Positions 10,101 through 21,900 of a DNA stretch of 50,764 bases are shown here, one piece after another. Position numbers and translations under genes: made by a program. The DNA comes from Russula earlei. Lineage: Eukaryota > Basidiomycota > Agaricomycetes > Russulales > Russulaceae. The notes beneath the pieces are model-generated. The model saw nothing but the letters and a program-made list of their open reading frames with translations. It was not told where the DNA came from and did not search any database. How positions within the stretch are numbered: position 1 is the stretch's first letter; each line of letters begins with the position of its first letter. The stretch spans positions 1 to 50,764 of the forward strand of contig JAGFNK010000387.1 in assembly GCA_025769875.1 (NCBI GenBank), given 5' to 3'.

Positions 10101-12029
10101 GCGAGCAAACGCCCGTCCCTCCTACACCGTCCCCTCCTCCCATTGAAGAGCCTGTACCTCTTCGAAGGTCTCAGCGGTTGAGGAAAGTACCTACCCGTCC
10201 AGGCAACGTCTATGGTGAACGCAGACACCCCACAGAAGTGGAAAAAGACTGTTCGGCGCACACGCACATGGAGAACAATGACAGAAAACCAACCCGGTAG
10301 CTCCGGTGAGGGTAGTACATCAGGATCGGCCACCCCAGGCCCTTACCCTCCTGTCGTCCTTGACGATCAACCGCCGCAAGCCTCTGAGGATGAGGTAGAA
10401 GACATTCTACGTCTTGCAAGGGAAGGGGGAGTCAAATTTCTGAACTATCTGCTCGCCCAAGCAGTTCCACTAAGTTCAGATACACCTGATACTGCGAAGA
10501 TTCGCGAATGGACCTTTAGGGACATTCTGCGAATGCCAAGTGAACTCCAAAAGGAGTGGAAAGATGCTTGTCGCGAGGAGTTGGAATCCCTCCGCAGACG
10601 CAAAGTCTTCGAAGTAGTCGATCCTCCCAAGGATCGCAAAATAATTAAAAATAGATGGGTATTCGACCTTAAGTCTGATGGTCGTAAAAAAGCCAGACTA
10701 GTCGCCAAAGGCTTCTCCCAAGTAGAAGGCATTGACTATGACGAAATATTCTCACCCGTGGTACGGTTTGAGACAGTCCGCCTGATGATTGCGCTCGCAG
10801 CGCTCAAAACTTGGCACATTAGCGGACTAGACAGTCAAGACTGCCTTTCTCTATGTGAGCTCGATGAAGAGCTCTATATGGAGCAGCCTGAGGGCTTCAA
10901 AATAAAAGGCCAAGAGCGTAAAGTCATGCGCCTTAAACGCGCAATATATGGACTTAAGCAAGCGGCACTTGCTTGGTGGAAAGCCCTTGACAAGTCCATG
11001 GCCTCGCTCGGCCTTATTCGCCTTATGTCTGACTCTGGGCTCTTTGTTAGTAAAGACAAGAGCATCATAGCCATCGTCTATGTTGATGATGTGCTCTTCT
11101 TTGGAGCAGACAAAAAACAAATCAATAAAACAAAGGAGCGCTTCATGAAGCTCTGGGAATGTCGAGATCTGGGCGATGCCCAAGAATTTCTACACATGCG
11201 CATCATACGCAAGTCTGGGCAAATACATTTGGACCAGACTGAGTATCTAAGGAAAGTGCTGCAGCGTTTCGACTTGCTTAACGCAAACCCTGCTCCTACT
11301 CCGCTACCAGAGGGCTATCACCCCTCTCCCAACACTTCCGCTGCTGACCCAGCCTTGCGGTCAAAATTCCAGCAAGTTATAGGATCACTCCTATACATAA
11401 TGCTTGGAACGCGTCCAGACATAGCCTTTGCTGTCACAAAGTTGTCGCAACATGCTGCCAATCCCTCAGAGGATCATTTAAATCGTGCATACTATATTTG
11501 CCGATACCTCTTGGGAACCGCCAATTATGCCTTGGTCTATGATGGACCATCTAATGGTGGTTTGATGGCATATGCCGACTCTGACTGGGCTTCTGATCCG
11601 ACTAATCGGAAGTCCACTACAGGCTATATGGTGAACCTGGCTGGAGCAATATTTTCGTGGAACTCACGAGCGCAGAAAACAGTCGCGCTCTCCTCCACTG
11701 AAGCCGAGTACATGTCGCTCTCTGACACGAGCAGACAGTTAGTTTGGATTAAATCCTTACTAACAGAACTTGGCATCAATCTTGCTCCCATCCCACTGTT
11801 TGGTGATAACCAAGGCTCAATATTCTTAGCCTCCAACCCTGTGCAAGAAAAGCGCATCAAACACATTGATTTGCGCTATCACTTCATTCGTGAAGTCATA
11901 CAAAATAAACAGGTGGAGCTATTCTTTATTGAAGGGGCTAACAACCCAGCCGACATGTTCACCAAGAACCTTGGTCGCGTCAAGTTCCTCAAATTCAGGG
12001 AGCAACTAGGACTAACGTTCTACCCCTGA
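7166..12029 (+). pseudogene. Copia A gag-pol, broken by eleven 1-bp insertions
   Basis: Gag starts at ATG 7166 (MSSSQPSAPVVPILDGANY). The protease motif LLDSGASAHFT is near 8650. Integrase follows with the HHCC region (HRRLGHPSKDVV, about 9070) and catalytic motifs HSDL (about 9257), SDAGGEYKSE (about 9446) and NGRAERFMRT (about 9544). Reverse transcriptase has YVDDVLFF (about 11080) and RNase H has ALSSTEAEYMS (about 11690). The last part, from about 10250, is open to the stop at 12027-12029. Upstream, the frame changes at 7761, 8088, 8416, 8621, 9021, 9165, 9228, 9705, 10063 and 10250, and again at 10833, where a nearby 1-bp loss restores it. Each gain lies within a CpG of the Copia B version. 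The canonical Gag CCHC knuckle is not evident. Confidence 0.92.
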
Positions 12030-12069
12030 ATGTGGGAAAATGCTCACGGCATCTACCGATGCACTTAGC

Positions 12070-12078
12070 AAGGGGGAG
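12070..12078 (+). promoter_or_regulatory. Polypurine tract of Copia A
   Basis: AAGGGGGAG lies immediately before the 3' LTR, where plus-strand DNA synthesis is primed in this class. The same run occurs in Copia B at 18943-18951 on the minus strand. Confidence 0.85.
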
Positions 12079-12463
12079 TGTTGAACCGGAACCCGAACGG
12101 ATCAAAGAAGGCGAAGACCTTCATACAAGGTTCAAGATCCGCTCATAGATGTTACGTGTTAGACAGAACTTTAGTATATGCGCTTATGGCAATAGGGTTA
12201 CGCATAGTACGCTATCTATCACAAGATGCAGCCTTATGCTGCGTCTAGAACGTTTCCACATCACGCATCACTTAATGCGCGATATAGTGGACACCTGTAG
12301 TCACCTCTTTTGGACTTAGGAACAGCCCTGGGTCATAGAGGTATAAATACCATACTTGTAGACGAGTATACACATCGCTCTACACCCCAATATCACTTGA
12401 GCATTAGCACAACCTCTAAGGTGGGTTGCTTGGCCTGTTAGCTGCGCTCTATGCTGCGCAACA
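12079..12463 (+). repeat. 3' LTR of Copia A
   Basis: 385 bp, TGTTGAACC to GCGCAACA. It differs from the 5' LTR at three positions, each a CG against CA or TG. It is followed by the duplication AGGCC. Confidence 0.95.
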
Positions 12464-12485
12464 AGGCCATGTGTTTTATATTAGT

Positions 12486-12888
12486 AACACGACGGGCAGG
12501 AAGGGATAAGTCGACTCTGCTTATAGTCAACTCAGTGGATAATAAAAGTAAAATATTTCAAGTGCTGAATAGGGTCTGTTGCGGCCACATATTATATTAC
12601 ATAAGTAATGACCTTAGTTGAGCACGAAAAATGTGACAAAAAAGGTTAAATATGGAGAGTCTACCCATTCTGGCACAACTTTTAGCCAGGCTAGGGTAAA
12701 TGTTGTGCCGGAATGAGTAGACTCTCCTTTTTTGTCACATTTTTTGTGCTCAACTAAGGTCATTACTTTTGTAATTTGTGGCCACAACAGACCCTACTCA
12801 GCACTTGAAAAATATTTTACTTTTATTATCCACTGAGTTGACTATAAGCAGACCTGACTTATCCCTTCCTGCCCATTGTGTAATAACA
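12486..12888. repeat. Foldback element (MITE-like), arms about 185-190 bp
   Basis: The left arm runs from near CACGACGGGCAGGAAGGG to TCTGGCACAAC. The right arm is its near-perfect reverse complement, from GTTGTGCCGGAATG to CCTTCCTGCCCATTGTG. The loop is only about 25 bp (near 12683). No coding frame is present. Termini are set where arm similarity ends; the target duplication is unclear (TA or TAA are possible), so the superfamily is not assigned. Confidence 0.8.
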
Positions 12889-13400
12889 GCACTCAATAAA
12901 GCAGTGACGGAGAGATGTACTATCACATCCAACAGGTCAACTAAAAAGGCATCACACTGGCACTGGCCTGGGCACGGACAATTGGCCTGCGAGCTCTGCC
13001 CGCGGGCATAAAGACATTTCGATTTCCCGAGCGAAGCAAAAACGTCGAATGATGACCCAGTCGAATGATCGGGCTAGACGACCCGAGCTAGACCGGGAAG
13101 CTATCACTTAAGGGGCCTTAGACGCGCTTCCGTGTGCTGGATGGAGTTCCTGGGTCGAGACTCGAGAAGCACTGCCATGGCTGAGCGACGCAGCGCCGTT
13201 GCGGGTCGCATGACTTGCGCATCGATCACATCGACTATCCTGTGTTGCATCCGAGTCCTTTTCCATCGTCCCCTACTCTTTTTCGCCTCTCGGTTTTCGT
13301 TTTGTCATTAATGACAGTAGCCGTAATAAGGTGTGGGTGTCATTCGAGTTCACATCCCTGCGACATATGTTGCGAGAGGGTGAGGTCAAAAACGGACCCA
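12889..13400 (+). repeat. Left copy, second part, of the diverged segment that brackets the P450
   Basis: It aligns with about 17815-18250. Shared blocks include ATCACACTGGCA, GTCGAATGATGACCCAGTCG, TTTGTCATTAAT and CATTCRAGTTCACAT. Together with 6290-6611 it makes one unit that was later split by Copia A and the MITE. The 3' end of the P450 gene lies about 170 bp to the right. Confidence 0.65.
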
Positions 13401-13572
13401 CCGGATGCCAAGCAACTCGGAACCGCGTTGGCGGCACTCTATGGCCAAGGGAGAGGACACGGGCACACTGGCAGTCTCCACGGGACACAAAGCTTGCCAC
13501 GATCTCACGTCAGGAGAACGAACCATACAAAAGTACGATACTAAGTAGGCATATCTCTCACCCTGATACCAT

Positions 13573-15720
13573 TCATATTTTCATCAGCGTCACTTCCTCC
13601 ACCGCCTCCAGCAATGACTGCACTCGATCATGCCTCGGCGTGAGGGTGACGCGAAACGGCACCGGCGTGCGCCCAGACTCGCCCTCGTATTCCTCTAGAG
13701 ATATCGGCTCGTCTGGCAGGGGCCGGATGTCAAACGCCCAGAGCAACCGTGAGATTGCAAGGAACAGTTCCCGCTCGGCGACGTGAATAGCCGGACATAA
13801 TCGACGACTGCCGCGCAAAACAAATCAGTGAGGGATGACAGAAGGCCAGCAAGGCAAGGAAGCCAGTGATGCTTGGACAGGAGGTGCAGGAAATACATTG
13901 TACACGTACCCAGCGCCGAATGCCCAATGGTCCAGGTCCACTGCGTTTGGGACCTTGCTTGACTCGACGCAGGTCAATGTGTCGCCCAGGAAGCGATCAG
14001 GGTTGAAGGAAAATCTGTCGCCAAGGAAAAGCTCAGTTTTTAAACGAGAACCATGATAACTGGAGGAGAGTGGGTACATACGGGTCTGGATATTTCGCCT
14101 CGTTGTGATGGATGTCGTAGCAGTTGAGAACGACCGCCGTGTTCTTTGGGATGTACATCCCATTGTAAACAAAGTCTTCTGTCGAAAGGTGTGGCGGTGG
14201 CACCCAAAACGGCGAGTGACTGCGCTCTGTCTAGTAGGACCGGGACGGCAAGTGTGAAAAGCAATGAATGAAATCGACGAGTTAGGCGACATACTTCCTT
14301 GATAACCGCCCGGATGTACTGCAGGCGCTGCTCATCTTCTGCCCTCGGCCAGTGCTCTCTGCCAGTGACCCTGTCAAGTTCTGCATGCGCCCGTGCTTGA
14401 ATTTCTGGATGTAACGAGATGAGAGCCAGAAACCACAGGATTGTGCTTTTCATCTACAAATAGTAGCATCAAGTTCAGTCAGCCTTCTCCGGATTAATGT
14501 AATCAAGGCTCTCACGGATTGGATGCCGCCGAGGGTGAACACAACCGACAACATGCACATGTCTTCCCAGTCTAGCTTTTCTTCCTCTTGCGTCAGTATG
14601 AGCGTCTTCACCAGACAATCTGGAATGTCCTCTCCGGCGTCCATCCGAGCTTTCACCTGCATGATCATGGTCCCATAGACATTCATGATCTCATCATGGA
14701 GCCGTCGAGCGCGTGATCGTTTTGGAGTGGGGATCCACTGAAGCGGTTCGATGAAGTCGACAATATTTGAAAGCGGACCTGGGGACCGATCTCGGTCAGG
14801 GTTTCTGTTCCGTCATGGGTGGGGATGAGTAAATTACCTGTGAGATTCATGAACTCAGTGGCGATCGCTAGCGCACGCTCCGTCAGAGGATCTAGAGTGG
14901 AACCTGTCCGTGTTGCGAACGATATCGTCAACATGTTACTGCAAGTAACACATTGCACTATTAGACCCTCAAGTATGCGCAAGGATAAAACAGGTAGTTG
15001 CCTACTTCAAGGTATAACGACCGACAAAGTTCGCTGGATTGATCGGTATTGCGCCCATCTTTGTTTGGTGATACATTGATCGAATTAAGATGTGGGCTTC
15101 ATAATCAAGGACAGGAGCATAAGATTGGATGGCCTTGGAGGAAAGTAGCTGCATGGCGATCCGTCTATGCTGTCGCCTGCAGAGGAAACGTCATCCGCAT
15201 GGCGCAGTAGAGGTCGCTCGCCTGCTCGCAACTTACCACGTGTCATTATAGGGAGTTGTGGTGATGCCGCGGCCATGAAGTATTGTCTGACTCTTGATAA
15301 AGTATTGCTTTCGACTAGAGAAGATGGCACCGTTGTTGACCAGCAAGTCCTTGGCAATTCGTGCATCCGAAATCACGACAAAAAGCTGATTACCCATCCA
15401 GATAGAGAAGAGTGGCCCATATATCCTTGACCAGGCTCGTAGAGTGCGCTCAGGATAGGAACGAAGGAAATAGTAAAGAAGCAGTGGTCCGGGAGGGATC
15501 ATATGACCATCTTTATCTTGCAGGTTTCTCCGAAGGATGTAGGGAAAGATGAAAGGAAGTGATAGAATTACAACAAGGATGCCAAGCATCAAAGGACACA
15601 GAGCAGTGATCTGGGAAAGTAAACAATCCGTCAGCGATGTGAGTCACCTAGAGAAAGTGGTCTTACGGAGCAGAGAGCGGAAAGGCTCGTGTATGGTATG
15701 TCGTACGTGAGATACACCAT
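13573..15720 (-). CDS. Cytochrome P450 monooxygenase, nine exons, 536 residues
   Basis: This is a haem-thiolate monooxygenase, membrane-anchored and served by a P450 reductase; the substrate is unknown. Exons: 15720-15667, 15610-15237, 15176-15006, 14938-14838, 14778-14516, 14453-14295, 14230-14082, 14014-13910, 13807-13573. All introns are GT-AG and 56-101 nt, and the joined frame is open. The start AACCATGG has good context and lengthens the N-terminus beyond the next ATG (15589). A membrane segment lies at about residues 15-44, the PPGP hinge at 57-60, ExxR (ETER) at 374-377, PDRF at 429-432, and haem motif FGAGRRLCPA with Cys at about 463. The usual Gly after CP is Ala. The I-helix reads GGIQSM instead of (A/G)GxD/ET, so the normal acid/Thr pair is absent. 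The family resembles basidiomycete P450s with GRxxxP and FNPDRF patterns; no CYP number is assigned. Confidence 0.93.
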
Positions 15721-15822
15721 GGTTTGAAAGGTCAACAGTACACAGAGATTTGTGAGCACAGTCGAGACGCCAGGGTGTTTCGAGACTACTCTCAGAGCCT
15801 GCTGATTTCTCAGCCCCGCACC

Positions 15823-15830
15823 CTTTTAAA
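15823..15830 (-). promoter_or_regulatory. Candidate TATA box of the P450 gene
   Basis: The minus strand reads TTTAAAAG in a GC-richer setting, about 105 bp upstream of the chosen start codon. That leaves room for a transcription start and a short leader. This supports using ATG 15720 as the start. Confidence 0.45.
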
Positions 15831-17429
15831 CCTCCAAGCGCACTCCTGTGATTACTGTAACAAGAGTGACGGAACCCGAAAGGATGGGCAACATTCGTTC
15901 CTCGCGGTGATGAGATCATATCGATACGACATAGGCGGTCCGCTACGGTCGGCGTGCGTAAAGCCATCTCTGTGACGGTATAATCCTGTCATTCGGCACC
16001 TATGCTGCTGCCAATCATGTCAAATTTGCAGAACAAACAATACTAGCGAGTCAAAGCTGCGAGAGCTACGAGCCGGAGATAGTGGGTAGGCCTTCAAGGT
16101 TTCCTCTCCGAATTTCTGTTGATGAAAGGCAGATATGGCTACTAGAGCCTGAGTTTGCGGTCAGTTTAATTAATGTACCATGAAATGAAGGGGGTGCGTA
16201 CCGTGGCATTTCTTTTGCGAAGGGGGACATGCCAGTTTTATACATGCCGAGCCAATCATCCAACTCCTTCGGTGAAGAGGCTTTTTGTCCGATGTTATTA
16301 CTATTTGACAGCGCCAGGCACAAACATCCCATGAAAGTACGGGCGAGGAAAACGCGGTACCGGCCGGACCCGGTCATGTGGCGCTCACGTGACACGGTCC
16401 CTGCATTTATCCCTTTCTTGCCTTGTGACGCTCATCCCATACTCACTCCCAGTGGATCCACCTTTCAATCTTTGAGACCTGCACTGCGACCTAGGTTTCA
16501 ACTCGTGGCATGCCGAGCCGTCACTCATTGTGGTGAGCACAGACGTTGAAAACTCGAGCGTAGAAGCCTGTGATCTCCGCCCTTTAATTAGTTGGACCGT
16601 GCGTTCAGCATATTCATTCTCCGTGCAACGGATCTCTTCTTACTCTAACACCGGATGTTAATATGGGACAGCTTCGAGTCGCCACTGAGCTTTGTCAACA
16701 ACGTTGGCAGTTCCTTCTCGCAATATAATCGGAAAATACCATAACAAGGTCACGGAAAATGCGAGCTGTGTCTTGATTGACGTTCACTGTCATTCGAAAG
16801 CTATCAGGACACGGTCTGTGTCTATGATGTGACAAGGGAACGTGCTCAATAGTACACCTCACTCATTTCAAGTAATTTTTCCAACTTGTCGGGCACTTCA
16901 CTGGCGGTCTTCCGCTATCTCGTCTCGACGTATCCTCCGTATGGTGTCATCATACATACACATGGCCACCGACATTATAGCCCTATCGTATTTAGCAATT
17001 GTAGTAATTCTTTCTTCTTTCCACTACTCGCAGGGCTGAATCAGAGCCGCCTCACAAATCAGGATTTGACTCACTCGAAGAGTTAATCCCTTTCTGAAAC
17101 TCTATATTTCTTAAGCGCTGATCCTGGTCCTTCTGAGAACTGTAGGGATGCCCAAGGAAAGTGGTTCCCGGTACATTGGGTTGCTCGGTCAACGCGGAAC
17201 TGGGACTTGCCATGACCTACTCGCTCTGGACTGGCTGCTAGATCCAAATCGGAACTGATATTCCCTTGATATTAGACCATACGCTCACGGACACCACTTC
17301 CGATATCCTTTCTTTCTCTGCCATGGTCCCCCGGTGAACACGCGTGATTAGATCGGCTCATGTAATTTAGAGGAGGCGGTTTCAGGCTTATCGTCGTAAT
17401 GCTTTGGCAGGCGACTGGGACTTTTTCGT
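15831..17429. other. Intergenic region upstream of the P450, no gene recognised
   Basis: No frame here has recognisable domains. On the minus strand a TATAAAA box near 16243 and a 54-nt GT-AG candidate intron near 16149-16202 could belong to a short transcript or an alternative upstream leader, but the frame stops directly after the splice. I see no repeat shared with the rest of the window. Confidence 0.4.
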
Positions 17430-18250
17430 GGGTGTCAGACTCGGAGATGGCACTGATTGGTATTAGTGCCGTTCCTATTTAAGCGCTCTTGAATCCCTAC
17501 ATCACCTTTTCGGAATTTGTCTGATGCGTCATTTAGACGGTGGGCGTTGTGTTCGGTGTTCGGTTGCTTGAACGTTCTTCATCTGTTAGTGGTATTAAGG
17601 GAATACGACGTATTCAAGTATTCGCTATGAACCTGGGCTAGGTACGTATACAGCGCATGACGTGATATTTATCCCAAGCCCAACTTCTCGCGCTCTTAGG
17701 CCGTTTATTGCCTTGGTCGCAGTAATCTTGACCCGTCACAAATCTCCCGGGCCGTCAACTGTGGATTGTTAAGTGAATAAGAGCGGTGGCGAAGACGGGT
17801 GTCACAGGTCAGAATTTTTAAAAACGGGTATCACACTGGCAGCGATTCGGGCCCGGGCAAGTGGCAGCTAGCTCTCCGCGGACAAAGAAACAGAATTTCC
17901 TCTGCCCGTCCCTGAGGGAAGTTTCGAGAGCGAAAAATGTCGAATGATGACCCAGTCGAAAGGCAAGAGGTGGGTGACAGGGCCAGAGGGTCGGGCCAGG
18001 TCCGGAATCTTCGCACTCGGCGGTCGGCCGAGGGCTGATTAACGCTGATTTCTCGGTCATTCGTCAGGCCATGTCCACGCTGCTTGCACCGCGTTCTTAA
18101 CCTGTTACTCTTCGTCGCTTCTCTGTTTCCGGATTACATTTGTCATTAATTGAAGCCTATGTGTCTCATTCAAGTTCACATGACACACAAGTACGACCCT
18201 GCGGCGCTGCACATCATGATTTGCCTGCGCCTCGAGGTGAGGCGAAAGTT
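17430..18250 (+). repeat. Right copy of the diverged segment that brackets the P450
   Basis: Collinear with 6290-6611 plus 12889-13400, in the same orientation. It carries a cleaner promoter-like box, CCTATTTAAGCGCTC, near 17476. Divergence is substantial, with indels, so the duplication is older than the Copia insertions. The next 300 bp (18251-18552), up to the Copia B duplication, hold nothing I recognise. Confidence 0.65.
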
Positions 18251-18557
18251 CCTGTTATCTGACCAGTCTGGAAGACCCCATGATTTTGTCCCTTCATCTC
18301 CTCCCTTAGGACCCTTACAGCACCCGCTTTTCTTCGCATATTTTCGCCGCACCTCCGAGTGCTAAAATTTGAGATTCTAATGCGCAGGATGCCTTGAACT
18401 GTAGCATCACGAGGTTTTGGCGCATGCTCACTTGTGGGAACGCACAACAGAGCTGGCAGAATACGCATGCCAAGGCGAGAATCCATCGACAGTCGAGGCC
18501 AGTGCAAAACAAGCAATAATGGGGAACCAAGATACCAGGCTTGGGTCCTGTCCAAGG

Positions 18558-18942
18558 TGTTGCGCAGCATAGAGCGCAGCTAACAGGCCAAGCAACCCAC
18601 CTTAGAGGTTGTGCTAATGCTCAAGTGATATTGGGGTGTAGAGCAATGTGTATACTCGTCTACAAGTATGGTATTTATACCTCTATGACCCAGGGCTGTT
18701 CCTAAGTCCAAAAGAGGTGACTACAGGTGTCCACTATATCGTGCATTAAGTGACGCGTGATGTGGAAACGTTCTAGACACAGCATAAGGCTGCATCTTGT
18801 GATAGATAGCGTAGTATGCGTAACCCTATTGCCATAAGCGCATATACTAAAGTTCTGTCTAACACGTAACATCTATGAGCGGATCTTGAACCTTGTATGA
18901 AGGTCTTCGCCTTCTTTGATCCGTTCGGGTTCCGGTTCAACA
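18558..18942 (-). repeat. 3' LTR of Copia B
   Basis: 385 bp, reverse complement of the Copia A LTR. On the minus strand it is preceded by the polypurine tract at 18943-18951 (AAGGGGGAG). Confidence 0.95.
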
Positions 18943-18991
18943 CTCCCCCTTGCTAAGTGCATCGGTAGATGCCGTGAGCATTTTCCCACAT

Positions 18992-21900
18992 TCAGGGGTA
19001 GAACGTTAGTCCTAGTTGCTCCCTGAATTTGAGGAACTTGACGCGACCAAGGTTCTTGGTGAACATGTCGGCTGGGTTGTTAGCCCCTTCAATAAAGAAT
19101 AGCTCCACCTGTTTGTTTTGTATGACTTCACGAATGAAGTGATAGCGCAAATCAATGTGTTTGATGCGCTTTTCTTGCACAGGGTTGGAGGCTAAGAATA
19201 TTGAGCCTTGGTTATCGCCGAACAGTGGGATAGGAGCAAGATTAATGCCAAGTTCTGTTAGTAAGGATTTAATCCAAACTAACTGTCTGCTCGTGTCAGA
19301 GAGCGACATGTACTCAGCTTCAGTGGAGGAGAGCGCGACTGTTTTCTGCGCTCGTGAGTTCCACGAAAATATTGCTCCAGCCAGGTTCACCATATAGCCT
19401 GTAGTGGACTTCCGATTAGTCGGATCAGAAGCCCAGTCGGAGTCAGCATATGCCATTAGGCCGCCATTAGATGGTCCATCATAGACTAAGGCATAATTGG
19501 CGGTTCCCAAGAGGTATCGGCAAATATAGTATGCACGATTTAAATGATCCTCTGAGGGATTGGCAGCATGTTGCGACAACTTAGTGACAGCAAAGGCTAT
19601 GTCTGGACGCGTTCCAAGCATTATGTATAGGAGTGATCCTATAACTTGCTGGAATTTTGACCGCAAGGCTGGGTCAGCAGCGGAAGTGTTGGGAGAGGGG
19701 TGATAGCCCTCTGGTAGTGGAGTAGGAGCAGGGTTTGCGTTAAGCAAGTCGAAACGCTGCAGCACTTTCCTTAGATACTCAGTCTGGTCCAGATGTATTT
19801 GCCCAGACTTGCGTATGATGCGCATGCGTAGAAATTCTTGGGCATCGCCCAGATCTTGACATTCCCAGAGCTTCATGAAGCGCTCCTTTGTTTTATTGAT
19901 TTGTTTTTTGTCTGCTCCAAAGAAGAGCACATCATCAACATAGACAATGGCTATGATGCTCTTGTCTTTACTAACAAAGAGCCCAGAGTCAGACATTAGG
20001 CGAATAAGGCCGAGCGAGGCCATGGACTTGTCAAGGGCTTTCCACCAAGCAAGTGCCGCTTGCTTGAGTCCATATATTGTGCGTTTAAGGCGCATGACTT
20101 TACGCTCTTGGCCTTTTATTTTGAAGCCCTCAGGCTGCTCCATATAGAGCTCTTCATCGAGCTCACAATAGAGAAAGGCAGTCTTGACGTCTAGTCCGCT
20201 GATGTGCCAGTTTTTGAGCGCTGCAAGCGCAATCATCAGGCGGACTGTCTCAAACCGTACCACAGGTGAGAATATCTTGTCATAGTCAATGCCTTCTACT
20301 TTGGAGAAGCCTTTGGCGACTAGTCTGGCTTTTTACGACCATCAGACTTAAGGTCGAATACCCATCTATTTTTGATTATTTTGCCATCCTTGGGAGGATC
20401 GACTAACTCGAAGACTTTGCGTCTGCGGAGGGATTCCAACTCCTCACGACAAGCATCTTTCCAACTCCTCACGACAAGCATCTTTCCACTCCTTTTGGAG
20501 TTCACTTGGCATTCGCAGAATGTCCCTAAAGGTCCATTCGCGAATTTTCGCAGTATCAGGTGCATCTGAACTTAGTGGAACTGCTTGGGCAAGCAGATAG
20601 TTCAGAAATTTGACTCCCCCTTCCCTTGCAAGACGTAGAATGTCTTCTACCTCATCCTCAGAGGCTTGCGGCGGTTGATCATCAAGGACGACAGGAGGGT
20701 AAGGGCCTGGAGCGGCCGATCCTGACGTACTACCCTCACCGGAGCTACCGGGTTGGTTTTCTGTCATTGTTCTCCATGTGCATGTGCGCCGAATGTCTTT
20801 TTCCACTTCTGTGGGGTGTCTGCGTTCACCATAGACATTGCCTGGATGGGTAGGTACTTTCCTCAACCGCTGAGACCTTCGAAGAGGTACAGGTTCTTCA
20901 ACAGGAGGAGGGGACGGTGTGGGAGGGATGGGCGTTTGCTCGCGTTCCTCTTCTTGTGGCGCCTGTATAGGCTGCTCATCGTCCTCACTTTTAATTGTAG
21001 GGAATGGGTCGTCAACACCAGGAATGGTGTCTTCGACAGGTTGTTGCGGTAGTTCCTCACGCGGTTCATTAATCCGCGTGGTACCTTTAGTGCGCGCTTT
21101 GTCGCATTTGGGGTACAGGGTCTCATCGTACAGGGCGGTTGCATTTGTGTAAAGCGTATTATTTGGGAGCCTCATGAAGAGTGAGGCTTTGATCCCCTCA
21201 GTGTGACCAAGGTAGATCATAAGCTCACTTTTAGGCGAAAGCTTGTTGACTCGACGCTTTTCTGGTATGTGCACATATGCACCGCAACCAAATATTCTGA
21301 GGTGTGAGATATCAGGGACCTCGTTCTTTAGGACTTCGTAGGGTGTACGCCATTGAAGGCGTCTGGCAGGTGTCCTATTGTAACAGTGTGTCCCATGATT
21401 CACTGCAAATTCCCACCAGGAGGGAGGTAGACAAGCTTCAAGGCGCATTGCCTGAGCTTTGTCCATTACAGTGCGCATAAAGCGCTCTGCGCGTCCATTC
21501 TGTTGTGGAGTGTATGGGGCACTTTGCAGGATTTTAATTCCTTCGTCCTTCAGGACATTATCAAAGGCCTCAGACTTGTACTCTCTGCCAGCATCGGACA
21601 TCCACTCTTTGATTCCTGCTTTGTATTGGTTTTCACCATAGCAAGGAATTGCTTGACGGCCATTATGGTCAACTTTTTATTTTTTAAGAGTGTGATCCAT
21701 GCATAGGAGGAATAATCGTCAATGAAGCTGACGAAATATTTGTACTTATGATACGATTTCACAGGGAAACTCTTAAGGTCTGAGTGAATACGCTCGAACG
21801 GTGCGGAAGCACGAGTTTCAGAAGGGGGGTGCGCAGATGCAGGCATCTTGCCTTGCGCGCAGCCAGGGCATACCGGCTGTTCCTGAGGGATTTTCAGGTC

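Larger units (their letters stand above)
6612..12463 (+). mobile_element. Complete Ty1/Copia retrotransposon A (5852 bp)
   Basis: Two 385-bp LTRs flank a gag-pol region in the order Gag, protease, integrase, reverse transcriptase, RNase H, which defines Copia. The element is flanked by a perfect 5-bp target duplication AGGCC (6607-6611 and 12464-12468). The LTRs differ at three sites, all CpG transitions, so insertion is fairly recent. A near-identical copy lies inverted at 18558-24421. The coding region is broken by many one-base insertions, so this copy should not make its own polyprotein. Confidence 0.95.

Noticed and set aside
12778..13011. 77-residue plus-strand frame
   Set aside because: It lies mostly in the foldback element arm and has no protein-like features.
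15237..15589. P450 start at ATG 15589
   Set aside because: A 56-nt GT-AG intron joins an in-frame upstream exon whose ATG has better context and gives a full membrane anchor. The shorter start remains possible.
16066..16395. 109-residue minus-strand frame upstream of the P450
   Set aside because: No domain. It includes a TATA-like box and a candidate intron whose removal leads straight to a stop, so it is more likely leader or intergenic DNA.
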